A stretch of 37,379 nt of DNA, taken from positions 1-37,379 of the forward strand of contig NZ_JANYUY010000069.1 of assembly GCF_025060755.1 (NCBI RefSeq). Reading direction: 5' to 3'. The notes beneath the pieces were generated by a model. The model was not told the origin of the DNA. It saw only the letters and a list, made by a program, of their open reading frames with translations, and ran no database searches. Each line of letters begins with the position of its first letter. The first letter of the stretch is position 1. The position numbers and the translations under genes were made by a program. Source of the DNA: Paenibacillus doosanensis. Lineage in GTDB: Bacteria > Bacillota > Bacilli > Paenibacillales > NBRC-103111. This document shows, in pieces, positions 16,529 to 24,816 of this stretch.

Positions 16529-18352
16529 CTAGGTGCCCGCCGCCATTTTACCCTGTGAATGTTTGTACAGCTGATTGTAGTAGCCTTGCTTCTCCAGCAG
16601 CTGCGTATGATTGCCCTGCTCCACGATCTGCCCTTGACGCATTACGATAATGCGGTCGGCCTGCATGATCGTCGACAGCCGGTGGGCGATGACGAGCGTC
16701 GTGCGGCCCGCCGATACGACCTGCAGCGCGGATTGAACGAGCTGCTCGGTCTGCGAATCGAGATTGGCCGTCGCCTCGTCGAGTATAAGAATTTTCGGCT
16801 GGAAGACGACGATGCGGGCGAAGGAGATCAGCTGCCGCTCCCCGGCGGACAGCCCGCTGCCGCGCTCGGACAGCTTCGTATCATAGCCGTCCTTCAGCCG
16901 CTTGATCAGCGAGTCCGCGCCGACGAACGTACAAGCCTCGATGACCTGCTCGCGCGTGATCGATTCGTCGAATAAGCGGACGTTGTCGACGATAGTGCCG
17001 GAATAGAGGAACGGCTCCTGCTGCACGAGGCCGATCATCCGGTGCAGCGTATGCTGCGGAATGTCGCGGATATCCGTGCCGTCGATCTGGATGCTGCCCT
17101 GCTTGACGTCGTAGAAGCGGCACAGAAGGCTCATCAACGAGCTTTTGCCTGCGCCGGTCGTTCCGACAATGCCGATCATTTCGCCCGGCCTAATATGCAG
17201 ATCGAGATCCTGGATGACCGGAATGCCGTCCTGATACCCGAATTGCACGTGATTGTAGTCGATGCGTCCCTTCACCTCGGCAAGGTCGATCTTAGCCGGT
17301 GTCTCCGAATCTTGAATGTCCGGCTGAACGGAGAAAATCCGGTGCAGCCGGTCCATCGACACCGTCGTCGACTGCAGCGTATTCCACTGCTGGGTGATGG
17401 AGTTGATCGGCTGGAAAAACTGCCGGATGTACGTAATAAAAGCGTACAGCACCCCGAACTCGATCGTATGATGAAATACGGCGAGCCCGCCGATCCAAGT
17501 CAGGAAGGCGACGGACAAGTTGCCCAAAATGTCGAAGGAGCGGTTAAACAGCACGTTGGTGCGGATTTCCCGCAGGTTGGCCCGGTAATACCGGGTGTTC
17601 TGGTCCGTGAACCGCTTCTCCTGCTCTTTCTCCTGATGGAACGCCTGGATCAGGTTCATGCCCGCCAAATTTTCCGCGATGAAGGCAATCAGGCGCGACA
17701 GCTGGGTGCGCGTAATTTGATACGTCTTGCGCATATACGAGCGGAAGCCGATAGCGATGCCGGCAATGATAGGAAGCAGAATCATGCTGTAGCCCGCCAG
17801 CACCGGATCGAGATGGAACATCATCAGGATGATGAAGACCAGGGTCATCCCGTCGCGGATCAGGCTCAAGAATACCTGCGTAAAAAATTGGTTCAGCGAT
17901 TCCGTATCGCTGGATACATGCGTTACCAGCGAGCCGCTCTGGAACCGGTCGAAGAACGGCATCGACAGCTTGCTAATATGCTCGAACAGCTCTTTGCGGA
18001 TGCGGCCGACGATGCTCTGGCCCGTATACTGCAGCAGATTGTTCTGCACGTAAGTGAACACCAAGCTGATAACGGAGAGCGCCAGATAGACGCCGCAGAT
18101 GAGCAGCAGCATGCTGAAATCGTTTTTGCCGATCAGCAGGTTGTTGTCGATGGCGATTTTCACCAGGTAAGGCTGGAGCAAATCGGCGGCGATGACGAGC
18201 ATCGTACAGCAGAAGATGATCAGGAACTTCCAGCGATGCGGCTTCGCGTAAGCGAGCGTTGCGCGGAAAGCGGCCCGCCGATCTTCCTTGCTGACGTTAT
18301 AGGCGCTGCTGATCTCGTCCTGCGGCTTCATATTACCGATTTCCTTCGGCAT
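16529..18352 (-). CDS. ABC exporter half-transporter, catalytically complete subunit (BmrD/YheH type)
   Basis: 607 residues: a six-helix exporter membrane domain (about residues 30-330) followed by an ATP-binding domain. Walker A is GTTGAGKS (near 397), the signature is LSAGE (near 500), and Walker B ILILDEATANLDS (near 521) keeps the catalytic glutamate; the switch His is in VIAHRLS. Its partner upstream has Asp in place of that Glu, so together they form an asymmetric heterodimeric exporter, as in Bacillus BmrC-BmrD, which pumps multiple drugs. Its start overlaps the 3' end of the partner gene by 20 bases (18333-18352), which points to translational coupling. Homologues are about this length or slightly longer. 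The transported substrate cannot be told from sequence. Confidence 0.92.
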   Translation of the reverse strand: MPKEIGNMKPQDEISSAYNVSKEDRRAAFRATLAYAKPHRWKFLIIFCCTMLVIAADLLQPYLVKIAIDNNLLIGKNDFSMLLLICGVYLALSVISLVFTYVQNNLLQYTGQSIVGRIRKELFEHISKLSMPFFDRFQSGSLVTHVSSDTESLNQFFTQVFLSLIRDGMTLVFIILMMFHLDPVLAGYSMILLPIIAGIAIGFRSYMRKTYQITRTQLSRLIAFIAENLAGMNLIQAFHQEKEQEKRFTDQNTRYYRANLREIRTNVLFNRSFDILGNLSVAFLTWIGGLAVFHHTIEFGVLYAFITYIRQFFQPINSITQQWNTLQSTTVSMDRLHRIFSVQPDIQDSETPAKIDLAEVKGRIDYNHVQFGYQDGIPVIQDLDLHIRPGEMIGIVGTTGAGKSSLMSLLCRFYDVKQGSIQIDGTDIRDIPQHTLHRMIGLVQQEPFLYSGTIVDNVRLFDESITREQVIEACTFVGADSLIKRLKDGYDTKLSERGSGLSAGERQLISFARIVVFQPKILILDEATANLDSQTEQLVQSALQVVSAGRTTLVIAHRLSTIMQADRIIVMRQGQIVEQGNHTQLLEKQGYYNQLYKHSQGKMAAGT

Positions 18353-20099
18353 AACGGGTTCCCTCCTCCTGGATGGAATAGAGCTTCGCGTAAATCCCGT
18401 CCTCGGCCATCAGCTGATGGTGAGTTCCTCGCTGCACGATCGTTCCCTCATCCATGACGATAATCTCATCGGCATGCTTAATGGCGCTAATGCGATGCGC
18501 GATAATAATCGTCGTTTTATTTTTGCGGTTCAGCCGCAGGTTTTCGATAATTTTGGTTTCGGTTACGGCGTCTACCGCGCTTACGCTGTCGTCCAGGATC
18601 AGAATCGGCGCGTTCTTAATGAAGCCGCGGGCCAGGCTGGTCCGCTGTCTCTGTCCTCCGGACAAAGTGACGCCGCGCTCCCCGAGCTTCGTTTCGAACT
18701 GGTCGGGGAACTCCATAATATTATCGTAAATTTGCGCCTGCTTGGAAGCTTTGGCTACATGCTCGAAGGCGGTATCCCGCCGATGGAAGGCGATATTGTC
18801 GCGAATCGTCGTGCTGAACAAGAAGCCGTCCTGCGGCACGTAAGCGATATCGCTGCGCAAGCTTTCCAGCGTAATCGTGCGGATATCCTCATTCCCGATC
18901 TGGATCGTTCCTGCGGGCGGATCGTAAATCCGCAGCAAGAGCTTCACCAGCGTCGTTTTGCCGCTGCCGGTTTTGCCGATAATGCCGACGGTTTTCCCGG
19001 GAGCAATTGTCAGATCAATATCGCGCAGCGCCGCCTTGGACGAATCCGGGTATGCAAACGTTAAACCTTTGATGCGGATGCCTGCCGATTGCAGCTGCAG
19101 CGGCTTGGCCTGCGGATTTTCCTGAATATCGGCCTGCACGGCAAGCAGGTTGTTAATTCTCTCCAGAGAGGCGCGCGACCGCTGCATCGTGTTGATAACG
19201 TTGCCAATTTGTTGCAGCGGGTTAACCATCATACGCAAGTACAAGGTCAATGAGACGAAATTTCCCAAAGAAATTTGATGCTGAATGGTCAAATAACCGC
19301 CGAACAAGATCGAGACGATCAGCGACAACGCTCCGAGAAACGGCAGCACCGCCTGAAACAACGACGACATTCTTACGAGCCGCAGCTGGTTTTCAATGAT
19401 CGCGTCGACCGTCTGGCCGAACCGGTTCCTCATGATGCTCTCAACCGCAAACTTTTTCGTGACCCGGATTCCTCCGAACTGTTCTTCCGCCGATTCGGTC
19501 ATTTTGGCCAAAGATTCTTGAACCTTCATCGATCGATTGCGAATGGCCGGTCCGAAATAGACGACGACGACCGGAATGGCGAGCAAGGGGATAATACAGG
19601 TCCCGATCAAGTACAGCGGAATGTCGCTCAGCGCCATCATCACGATAACGGACACAAGCAGGATGACGGCGTTCGTCGTTTGGTTGAAGCCGATCGAGAT
19701 CGATTCCCTGACGCTTGTGACATCGTTCATGACATAGCTGAGCAGCCGCCCGATTCCGTTTTTGGAGTAATAGTTTTCGCTGAGCGCGGTGAAATGGCGA
19801 AACAGGCGCCTGCGCGTGAAAAATTCAAAGCGTCGTCCGAGCCGCATGACCGTGTATTGGCCTACTCCGACCAAAATTCCGTAGATCAGCCCGATAGCCA
19901 GCAGCATCAAGCTGTAATCTTCGATGACCGCCACTGTAATGCCGTCCGATTGCAGCTGATCGGTGAAGTCCCCGAGTACTTTGGGATAGTAGGACTGTGT
20001 GATGTTTGCAATGCTGATGAACAGAAGGGCCAGCACGTAAAAATACCAGTGAGCTTTGACATAATCCGATAGCAATCGCCGATCTTTCAATAACTCCAC
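18333..20099 (-). CDS. ABC exporter half-transporter, degenerate-site subunit (BmrC/YheI type)
   Basis: 588 residues, close to the 585 of Bacillus YheI. The exporter membrane domain covers about residues 15-320. The ATP domain has Walker A GKTGSGKT (near 374), signature LSGGQ (near 479) and Walker B ILILDDSVSAVD (near 500), where Asp replaces the catalytic Glu. That substitution marks the non-catalytic site of heterodimeric exporters such as BmrCD and LmrCD. It is the first gene of the minus-strand pair. The start is taken as GTG 20099, but AGGA lies only one base before it; TTG 20090 is better spaced from the same site. A TATAAT box lies about 120 bases upstream. No leader peptide comparable to bmrB was recognised in the gap. 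Confidence 0.92.
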   Translation of the reverse strand: MELLKDRRLLSDYVKAHWYFYVLALLFISIANITQSYYPKVLGDFTDQLQSDGITVAVIEDYSLMLLAIGLIYGILVGVGQYTVMRLGRRFEFFTRRRLFRHFTALSENYYSKNGIGRLLSYVMNDVTSVRESISIGFNQTTNAVILLVSVIVMMALSDIPLYLIGTCIIPLLAIPVVVVYFGPAIRNRSMKVQESLAKMTESAEEQFGGIRVTKKFAVESIMRNRFGQTVDAIIENQLRLVRMSSLFQAVLPFLGALSLIVSILFGGYLTIQHQISLGNFVSLTLYLRMMVNPLQQIGNVINTMQRSRASLERINNLLAVQADIQENPQAKPLQLQSAGIRIKGLTFAYPDSSKAALRDIDLTIAPGKTVGIIGKTGSGKTTLVKLLLRIYDPPAGTIQIGNEDIRTITLESLRSDIAYVPQDGFLFSTTIRDNIAFHRRDTAFEHVAKASKQAQIYDNIMEFPDQFETKLGERGVTLSGGQRQRTSLARGFIKNAPILILDDSVSAVDAVTETKIIENLRLNRKNKTTIIIAHRISAIKHADEIIVMDEGTIVQRGTHHQLMAEDGIYAKLYSIQEEGTRYAEGNR

Positions 20100-20217
20100 A
20101 TCCTGTTAGTTTGTTCGCCCCGATGAGCCGCTGCAGATCGTTCTTCCCGGTAAAGCGGCAAAGCGTCAAGCGGTTGAAAATGATGCCCGCGAGCTTCATC
20201 GGTAGACGTATTGTTCA

Positions 20218-20223
20218 ATTATA
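20218..20223 (-). promoter_or_regulatory. -10 box of the ABC exporter operon
   Basis: The complement strand reads TATAAT here, about 120 bases before the exporter start. The -35 (ATGAAA/TGAAAT) is poor, so the promoter may be weak or need an activator. Confidence 0.45.
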
Positions 20224-20312
20224 CTTCGGCAACCTAAATATTTCATCTGCGTTCAGCCTACGCCAGCAGTTGTTTTTCCCGCGATAGCCGGAGAATAAGA
20301 ATAGAATCCCCA

Positions 20313-20555
20313 TCATTCTTCCATTATCTCCTTTTTACGGCTATTCTTCGTTAGTTCCGTTTCCCGGGCCGGGTTCAGATTTAACGGATAAAGGGGAATA
20401 TTCGGGCTGTATACGAGAGAATCGGCGGGCGTGTCGAAATAGGAGGTGCTTGTTATGACTTCGGCATCTCCGATCAGAAAGACGGACGCGCTGCCGACCC
20501 CGCCGACTTTGATATTTCCTACATGAATGCATTTATTGTTCACGGTCATCTTCAT
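20313..20555 (-). CDS. GerPD-like spore germination protein, divergent from gerP
   Basis: 80 residues from ATG 20555, which follows AAAGGAGAG with eight bases between. The body matches the GerPD pattern: KMTVNNKCIHVGNIKVGGVG at the start, then SASVFLIGDAEVITSTSYFDTP and a PNIPLYPL end. GerP proteins are spore-coat or inner-coat components thought to let germinants reach the inner membrane receptors in Bacillus. This copy is transcribed away from the gerP operon, about 190 bases from gerPA, and resembles the operon's own gerPD (21883). It adds about 20 charged C-terminal residues (ETELTKNSRKKEIMEE) not present in that copy. It may be a diverged duplicate or a seventh member of the set; which one cannot be settled here. 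Confidence 0.82.
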   Translation of the reverse strand: MKMTVNNKCIHVGNIKVGGVGSASVFLIGDAEVITSTSYFDTPADSLVYSPNIPLYPLNLNPARETELTKNSRKKEIMEE

Positions 20556-20602
20556 TGTTCGTTCTCTCCTTTGCAAATGGATGAATACATGGAAACCTGA
20601 GT

Positions 20603-20611
20603 CATAAAATA
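20603..20611 (+). promoter_or_regulatory. Possible sigma-K -10 element for gerP
   Basis: CATAAAATA matches the sigma-K -10 pattern CATANNNTA, about 138 bases upstream of gerPA. An AC dinucleotide occurs upstream, but the spacing is shorter than ideal. gerP operons are known to be made in the mother cell under sigma-K in Bacillus. Confidence 0.4.
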
Positions 20612-20748
20612 CATTAAGGACGTTATACCGGGGATCAGGCCAGGCTGCCCTGCTGTCCGAATCACTTTTACCGCCCTTGCAGGGAACGGGCGTACTCCGC
20701 GAGAGAAGGAGCGCTGCGTTCCTCTAAAGGTCCAAAAGGATGTCGTGT

Positions 20749-21003
20749 ATGCCGGCCATTGTGGGTGCTATCAACGTCAATGCTGTCAACGGTGTGTTTA
20801 ATGTAGGCGACGTCGGAACCATCGCTCCCACCACCTATAGTAAAACATATGCCGGAGGAGGATCGTTCAATTCCGGCGATACGTTGAATATCAACAACTT
20901 GCCCAGCGTCATCAATGTGTACGGTTCCGAAGCATTCGAGCAGCTGAATGTCAGCCGCCGCCAGTCAGATCAAGGGGTCCGGGAGGAGGATAAAAGGAAA
21001 TGA
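20749..21003 (+). CDS. gerPA: Spore germination protein GerPA
   Basis: 84 residues starting MPAIVGAINVNAVNG, the GerPA/GerPF opening, followed by GVFNVGDVGTIAPTT (the conserved NxGD and SP/AP motif) and a glycine-rich GGGSFNSGDTL segment. ATG 20749 sits eight bases after AAAAGGA; the ATG at 20740 overlaps that site and is rejected. It is the first gene of the six-gene operon. The last 16 residues (SRRQSDQGVREEDKRK) are highly charged and make it longer than the roughly 73 residues usual in Bacillus. Its stop overlaps the gerPB start (ATGA at 21000). The proteins act in the spore coat to make it permeable to germinants. Confidence 0.93.
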   Translation: MPAIVGAINVNAVNGVFNVGDVGTIAPTTYSKTYAGGGSFNSGDTLNINNLPSVINVYGSEAFEQLNVSRRQSDQGVREEDKRK

Positions 21004-21197
21004 ATTTCTTCATTCAGCAACATATCGTCATCCATACGTTCAAAGTGGATGCGATCTCAAATTCATCGGTGCTGCAAATCGGCAGCGCGGGCATTATCAA
21101 GCCTGTCTCCCATCTCTACAATACGGGAGGCTTCACCGGGCCCGCGCCCGCCGCGGGACCGATTCCTTTTATCCCTTTGTCGGAACCGAGAATATAG
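21000..21197 (+). CDS. gerPB: Spore germination protein GerPB
   Basis: 65 residues. MNFFIQQHIVIHTFKVDAIS followed by NSSVLQIGSAGIIKPVS and LYNTGGF matches GerPB closely (the SNSS-LQIGSAG core is diagnostic). The C-terminus is proline- and alanine-rich (GPAPAAGPIPFIPL). ATG 21000 overlaps the gerPA stop by four bases, and AAAGGA lies just upstream, so the pair is translationally coupled. Coat-associated, acting with the other GerP proteins. Confidence 0.93.
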   Translation: MNFFIQQHIVIHTFKVDAISNSSVLQIGSAGIIKPVSHLYNTGGFTGPAPAAGPIPFIPLSEPRI

Positions 21198-21269
21198 CTA
21201 TAAGCATCGTTAATTATGCTCGATCGAGAGGCGGTCTCCAAGCGATTATTGCGGGAAAGGTTGAATGAT

Positions 21270-21881
21270 ATGTACTACTTGAACCCGGATTTGATGCGTT
21301 ATATGCAGCAGATTCAAGAATGCTTGAATGTTCAGAGCCAGCAAATCGAGCAAATGAACGCTAAAATTCAAGAGATGGATAAGGAAATCAAGGAATTGAA
21401 AAGCAAACCCGCGCAGCCCCCCGTGATCCGCAACGAATACCGTTTCGATCTGTTCAAAGTGGAGAAACTGGAAGGGACGCTCAACATCGGACTGAATCCG
21501 AATCCCGGCAAGGACGATTCGTCCATCGATGAATTCACCGTCGGGCAGACGCTGCAAACGCCGGATCAGGCGGAGCCGCAAAACGAGCAAATGTTTCAGG
21601 ACATCCAAGAGCAGGTCGGCGATTATTTAAACTCCGATGCGTACAGGGTTCTTCAATCGATTGAACGTCAATACCGTTATCCGCTCGATGAGCCTTACCG
21701 CAAATTTATTGTCGAGGACGTCCGCAAGCAAATCGACAAACGTATCCGCTATTATTTGAGCAAATACCCGGATTCATCCGAAAACGTACAGGAAGCGATT
21801 ATCGAAGAAGTGAAACGGGATATAGAGAAGACATTTGAGGCGTTTATTCAAAATTTGCCCAAAAAGGGGGACTGGAACTGA
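21270..21881 (+). CDS. gerPC: Spore germination protein GerPC
   Basis: 203 residues from ATG 21270, with AAAGG nine bases ahead; the frame is open to 21216 but the extra 18 residues lack a ribosome site, and the chosen length agrees with the roughly 205 residues of Bacillus GerPC. An N-terminal coiled coil (residues about 10-50: IEQMNAKIQEMDKEIKELKS) is followed by the GerPC core RNEYRFDLFKVEKLEGTLNI-GLNP, then a long charged helical tail. It is the largest GerP protein and probably the structural hub of the set in the coat; the exact mechanism is unknown even in Bacillus. Confidence 0.93.
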   Translation: MYYLNPDLMRYMQQIQECLNVQSQQIEQMNAKIQEMDKEIKELKSKPAQPPVIRNEYRFDLFKVEKLEGTLNIGLNPNPGKDDSSIDEFTVGQTLQTPDQAEPQNEQMFQDIQEQVGDYLNSDAYRVLQSIERQYRYPLDEPYRKFIVEDVRKQIDKRIRYYLSKYPDSSENVQEAIIEEVKRDIEKTFEAFIQNLPKKGDWN

Positions 21882-21882
21882 G

Positions 21883-22056
21883 ATGGAATTTACCGTTATT
21901 AACGGCGAACTCGTCGTGGACTATGCAGACGTTACGTATGTGAGCACTTCGTCTACTTTTATGATAGGAGATATCCGGAGCATCGCTTTGTCCAGCGCGT
22001 TCGATACGCCTCCCGAGAAGGTGATCATCGGAGTGACCATCCCGATTATCGGATAA
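21883..22056 (+). CDS. gerPD: Spore germination protein GerPD
   Basis: 57 residues, matching the roughly 58 of Bacillus. MEFTVINGELVVDYADVTYV is followed by SSTFMIGDIRSIALSSAFDT and PPEKVIIG, the GerPD order of motifs. ATG 21883 lies one base after the gerPC stop, and the ribosome site AAAAAGGGGG is about 12 bases back inside gerPC. Upstream in-frame starts would read through gerPC and are rejected. A related divergent gene lies at 20313-20555. Confidence 0.92.
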   Translation: MEFTVINGELVVDYADVTYVSTSSTFMIGDIRSIALSSAFDTPPEKVIIGVTIPIIG

Positions 22057-22080
22057 ATCAGCGAGAGGGGCGAAGCAGGC

Positions 22081-22458
22081 ATGCAGCAGAGAATATCTTG
22101 CGTCGGAACGCTTCATGTCAATACGGTGGGGGATGTGACGGCTCTGGAGGTCGGCGATACGGAGCGGCTTTCTCCCTCCAATTATACGATCGCGGTTCAG
22201 CGGGAGAAAGCGATCTTTCTGGAGAGCGAATTCGATTTCGCCGATTATAATATATTTTACCAGCCGCTCATTCCGCCGGACCCGCGGGAGCCGCTTATTA
22301 TGAACCGCATTAACATGTGCCCCAATATTACCGTCCGCAAGGTCAATGTGTTTCTTACGTCGGCATCCGCCATCGTTCATATCGGTTCGAGCCAAAGCTT
22401 GAAAGCCCAGTCACGCATTAAACATATCCGGCATCTACTGAGAGAAAGACCCGTATGA
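22081..22458 (+). CDS. gerPE: Spore germination protein GerPE
   Basis: 125 residues, near the roughly 130 of Bacillus. The N-terminal repeat ISCVGTLHVNTVGDVTALEV-GDTERLSP and the motif AVQREK are typical; a second half repeats the ITVRKVNVFLTSASAIVHIG pattern ending HIRHL. ATG 22081 follows GAGAGGGGCG with suitable spacing. A gap of 24 bases separates it from gerPD, so it belongs to the same transcript. Confidence 0.92.
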   Translation: MQQRISCVGTLHVNTVGDVTALEVGDTERLSPSNYTIAVQREKAIFLESEFDFADYNIFYQPLIPPDPREPLIMNRINMCPNITVRKVNVFLTSASAIVHIGSSQSLKAQSRIKHIRHLLRERPV

Positions 22459-22487
22459 CGGGTTGAACAGGACGGGAGGGGGCTCAC

Positions 22488-22700
22488 TTGCCAGCTATCG
22501 TACAGTCGGTCAACATCAACAGCAACTCCGGTACGGTGAATTTCGGAGATACGCTCAGCATTTCGCCGACGACCAATTCCAAGCAGGTTAGCGGACAAGG
22601 CGGGAGCAATACGGGCAATGTGGTCAACACGTTAAACGGAGTGAGCATTAACAACGTATCGGATGCGGCATTGCTGGATCAGCCGACCGTTGCGGTTTAA
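22488..22700 (+). CDS. gerPF: Spore germination protein GerPF
   Basis: 70 residues beginning MPAIVQSVNINSNSGTVNFG, then DTLSISPTTNSK and a glycine/asparagine-rich segment; all are GerPF landmarks. The start codon is TTG 22488 (decoded as Met), set by GGGAGGGGG just upstream and by the conserved MPAIV opening. It is the last canonical gerP gene and is followed 43 bases later by an Hsp20-like gene. Confidence 0.92.
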   Translation: MPAIVQSVNINSNSGTVNFGDTLSISPTTNSKQVSGQGGSNTGNVVNTLNGVSINNVSDAALLDQPTVAV

Positions 22701-22743
22701 TCTTCATTTTCGCGAGTCATCACGGGTGAAAGGGGACTCCCTG

Positions 22744-23199
22744 ATGGATAAAAATCATAATCCGTTAAACGGCTTCGACTGGAAGCAATTCGAGCAGTCG
22801 TTCGGCAGCCAAATGAATGAGCTGTCCCAGCAGTGGAGAGGGGCTCCGACCTGGGTGGAGGACTATGTTCGCAACGTATTGGAGCAGACGCTTCCGAATA
22901 CCGACTATACCGCCCGCACCGGCCCTTATCAGACGGAAATCGAGGAAACGCATCAGCATGTCCGGGTGAACATTCAGGTTCCGGACCCGAACACGGCCAA
23001 GCAATTGAAAGTCTACGTCGCTCCGAGGCAGATGAAGATAGAGTATAAGGGCGAGCATGGGATTCAGCTGATCCGACTGCCCCAGCTTGTCATACCGTCC
23101 AGCTGCAAAGCCGTGTATAAGGAAGGCATCCTGCAAATACATATTCGCAAGGATGATATGGATGAGCAGTTTCGGGAAGTGGATATCCGGTTTATGTAA
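22744..23199 (+). CDS. Hsp20/alpha-crystallin-like protein at the end of the gerP operon
   Basis: 151 residues from ATG 22744, with AAAGGGGA seven bases ahead. The last 85 residues have the Hsp20-type beta-sandwich pattern (HQHVRVNIQVPDPNTAKQLK, IEYKGEH, VYKEGILQIHIRK). The first 60 are a family-specific helical region containing WVEDYVRNVLEQTLP. Spore Hsp20-like proteins such as CotP, CotM and GerT of Bacillus are coat proteins, and GerT influences germination, so placement behind gerPF and before the terminator supports a coat role. It lacks an obvious C-terminal IxI motif, so classical small-heat-shock chaperone activity is doubtful. Whether it is the GerT counterpart cannot be decided here. 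Confidence 0.82.
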   Translation: MDKNHNPLNGFDWKQFEQSFGSQMNELSQQWRGAPTWVEDYVRNVLEQTLPNTDYTARTGPYQTEIEETHQHVRVNIQVPDPNTAKQLKVYVAPRQMKIEYKGEHGIQLIRLPQLVIPSSCKAVYKEGILQIHIRKDDMDEQFREVDIRFM

Positions 23200-23229
23200 C
23201 CGTGGACAGCGTACGTAAAAGTCATATGA

Positions 23230-23284
23230 AAGCTGCGTCCCGGCTGTTAGGCAAGCCAGCAATCAGGATGCAGCTTCTTTTTTC
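23230..23284 (+). terminator. Terminator of the gerP-Hsp20 operon
   Basis: AAGCTGCGTCC (23230-23240) pairs with GGATGCAGCTT (23266-23276) with one mismatch, followed by CTTTTTTC. The loop itself contains GGCTG/CAGCC-type pairing. Confidence 0.8.
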
Positions 23285-23330
23285 TTCCCGTTCGTCAAAT
23301 GCCGGGCGGCCGCTCCCCGGCTTGTTCCGG

Positions 23331-24338
23331 CTAAGCGCGGCTAATGCAGTACAGACGTCCGGACGCTTCCCAAATTTCACCCGGTTCCAGCGCGAACAAT
23401 CCGATTTGCTCGGAAGGCAGCTGAACCGAAGGGGCGTTCACCAGATTAATTTGCGGTTCCGGGCAGAAAAACCCTTCCGTCGCATTATTGTTCCAGATCA
23501 TCCAATGCTTGAACGCCGTGCCTACGTCATATACCAGCGTAACCCCGGCGCGGGTGTCCGTAAGTTCCATCCGGTTGCGCCCTTGCTGCGGCACAGCCGT
23601 GTAATGATTGTCCATCGCTTCGAAGAACGGCGAAATGCCGGTCGACTTCATTCGCTCTTCATCCGGTGTAAGCTCCTGATAGCGCCCGGTCGGCAGCATT
23701 CGTTCGTTTAGCTCCCAGCGCTGGCCGGTAGTCATGGTAAAGCGGTAATCGGCCGCCGTGCTGCCGGTCGCGAAAGGCGCGTTGATCGACGTATGGAAGG
23801 CGAGCAGGCAAGGCATGGATTCACCGCCGTCATTGCGCACCGCGACCTGCTGCTGAAGCCCGAGCTCGGATAAGGTGTAGCTAAGGCGTATCGTAAATTC
23901 ATGAGGGAAATAGCGGTAAACCGGATGCTCTGCGTCCACCTTCTGGACAAGCGTAACGCGGCTTGCCGCCTTGTCTGCGCCAAAGTGCTCTACCGACCAA
24001 GGAATATTATGCAAAAATCCGTGCAGATGGTTGCCTGTGCTCGGTTCATTCACCGGAAACTCGTAGCATTTGCCGTTCCAGGGAAATTTGCCGTCCTCGT
24101 ACCGGTTGGGAGGGAACAGTACAGGAATGCCGTGAATGATCGGCTTTTCTTTAAAGGATTCCATCTCCTCGGGAGTCGGTTCATGCAGGAAACGGTACTG
24201 CTTGTCCGTATCGCGGAAAGCGATCAGATTGCCGCCGATTTCGGGAAGGACCGCCGCTTCATATCGGCCGTATGTCAGCCAGATGGCCCGTTCTCCTTGG
24301 TAAAGCCCCTCATATGCGTTGGATTCAGTCGTGACCAT
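23331..24338 (-). CDS. Aldose 1-epimerase (galactose mutarotase)-family protein
   Basis: 335 residues. The order of motifs fits the mutarotase fold: EAAVLPEIGGNLIAFRD at the start, IHGIPVLFPPNR (the conserved GIPxLFPxxNR), HLHGFLHNIPW with the family histidine, FHTSINAPF with the second, and FFCPEPQINLVNAP carrying the general-base glutamate. The family interconverts the alpha and beta forms of aldoses; the precise sugar is unknown. It is probably cytoplasmic, with no signal peptide. ATG 24338 follows CAGGAGG at eight bases. The gene stands alone, convergent with the germination operon and divergent from the small gene at 24535. Confidence 0.88.
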   Translation of the reverse strand: MVTTESNAYEGLYQGERAIWLTYGRYEAAVLPEIGGNLIAFRDTDKQYRFLHEPTPEEMESFKEKPIIHGIPVLFPPNRYEDGKFPWNGKCYEFPVNEPSTGNHLHGFLHNIPWSVEHFGADKAASRVTLVQKVDAEHPVYRYFPHEFTIRLSYTLSELGLQQQVAVRNDGGESMPCLLAFHTSINAPFATGSTAADYRFTMTTGQRWELNERMLPTGRYQELTPDEERMKSTGISPFFEAMDNHYTAVPQQGRNRMELTDTRAGVTLVYDVGTAFKHWMIWNNNATEGFFCPEPQINLVNAPSVQLPSEQIGLFALEPGEIWEASGRLYCISRA

Positions 24339-24534
24339 ATATGCCTCCTGTTTTCATTAGGTAAATATTGCTACTTCAGCATACCATAACGGGCCCTTTT
24401 GAAACCATACAAATATGTAGGGAAAAGGGAAACGAAATCCCCGACGGCAAGGGTACTAGATCAATATAGTACTATTCATCAGCGAGAGGCGTTATACAAT
24501 AGAGGTAGCAATGACTACGACAAGTCGGTGAGCC

Positions 24535-24783
24535 ATGATGGATATGAAGGAACGCATAACCTTGTTAAGACAGCACGAGCCTGATTGCTACGGCGCGTGC
24601 TTGTATTTGCTGCAATCCGAGCAAATGGCGTGCGAAGCGGCTCAACATGCGCTGTGCGCTCTCGCGCGTTCGGACGCTTTTTTTACCGCGGACGCCAAGA
24701 CTCGCTCCGTTCTCCTCCGCAAGCAAGCGATGCAATCCTCCCTGCAGATTAAAAAGCAAACGCTGCATTCCGCTATGGCGTAA
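24535..24783 (+). CDS. Small unknown protein (82 residues)
   Basis: No family recognised. It is a short helical, cysteine- and alanine-rich protein; the segment CYGACLYLLQSEQMACEAAQ resembles the first helices of sigma-70-type region 2 proteins, but the DNA-binding part is missing. GGTGAG precedes ATG 24535 at moderate distance, with a TACAAT box about 45 bases further up. It ends 34 bases before the converging sensor kinase. It is probably a real gene because of its ribosome site and composition, but this is not certain. Confidence 0.55.
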   Translation: MMDMKERITLLRQHEPDCYGACLYLLQSEQMACEAAQHALCALARSDAFFTADAKTRSVLLRKQAMQSSLQIKKQTLHSAMA

Positions 24784-24816
24784 CGCCGTTCTCCCGCTGC
24801 CATGCTAATGCCGCCG

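Noticed and set aside
17042-18457. 471-codon open frame on the plus strand inside the ABC exporter genes
   Set aside because: It is antisense to two clear ABC subunits with Walker motifs, and its composition is that of a reverse-strand shadow in GC-rich DNA.
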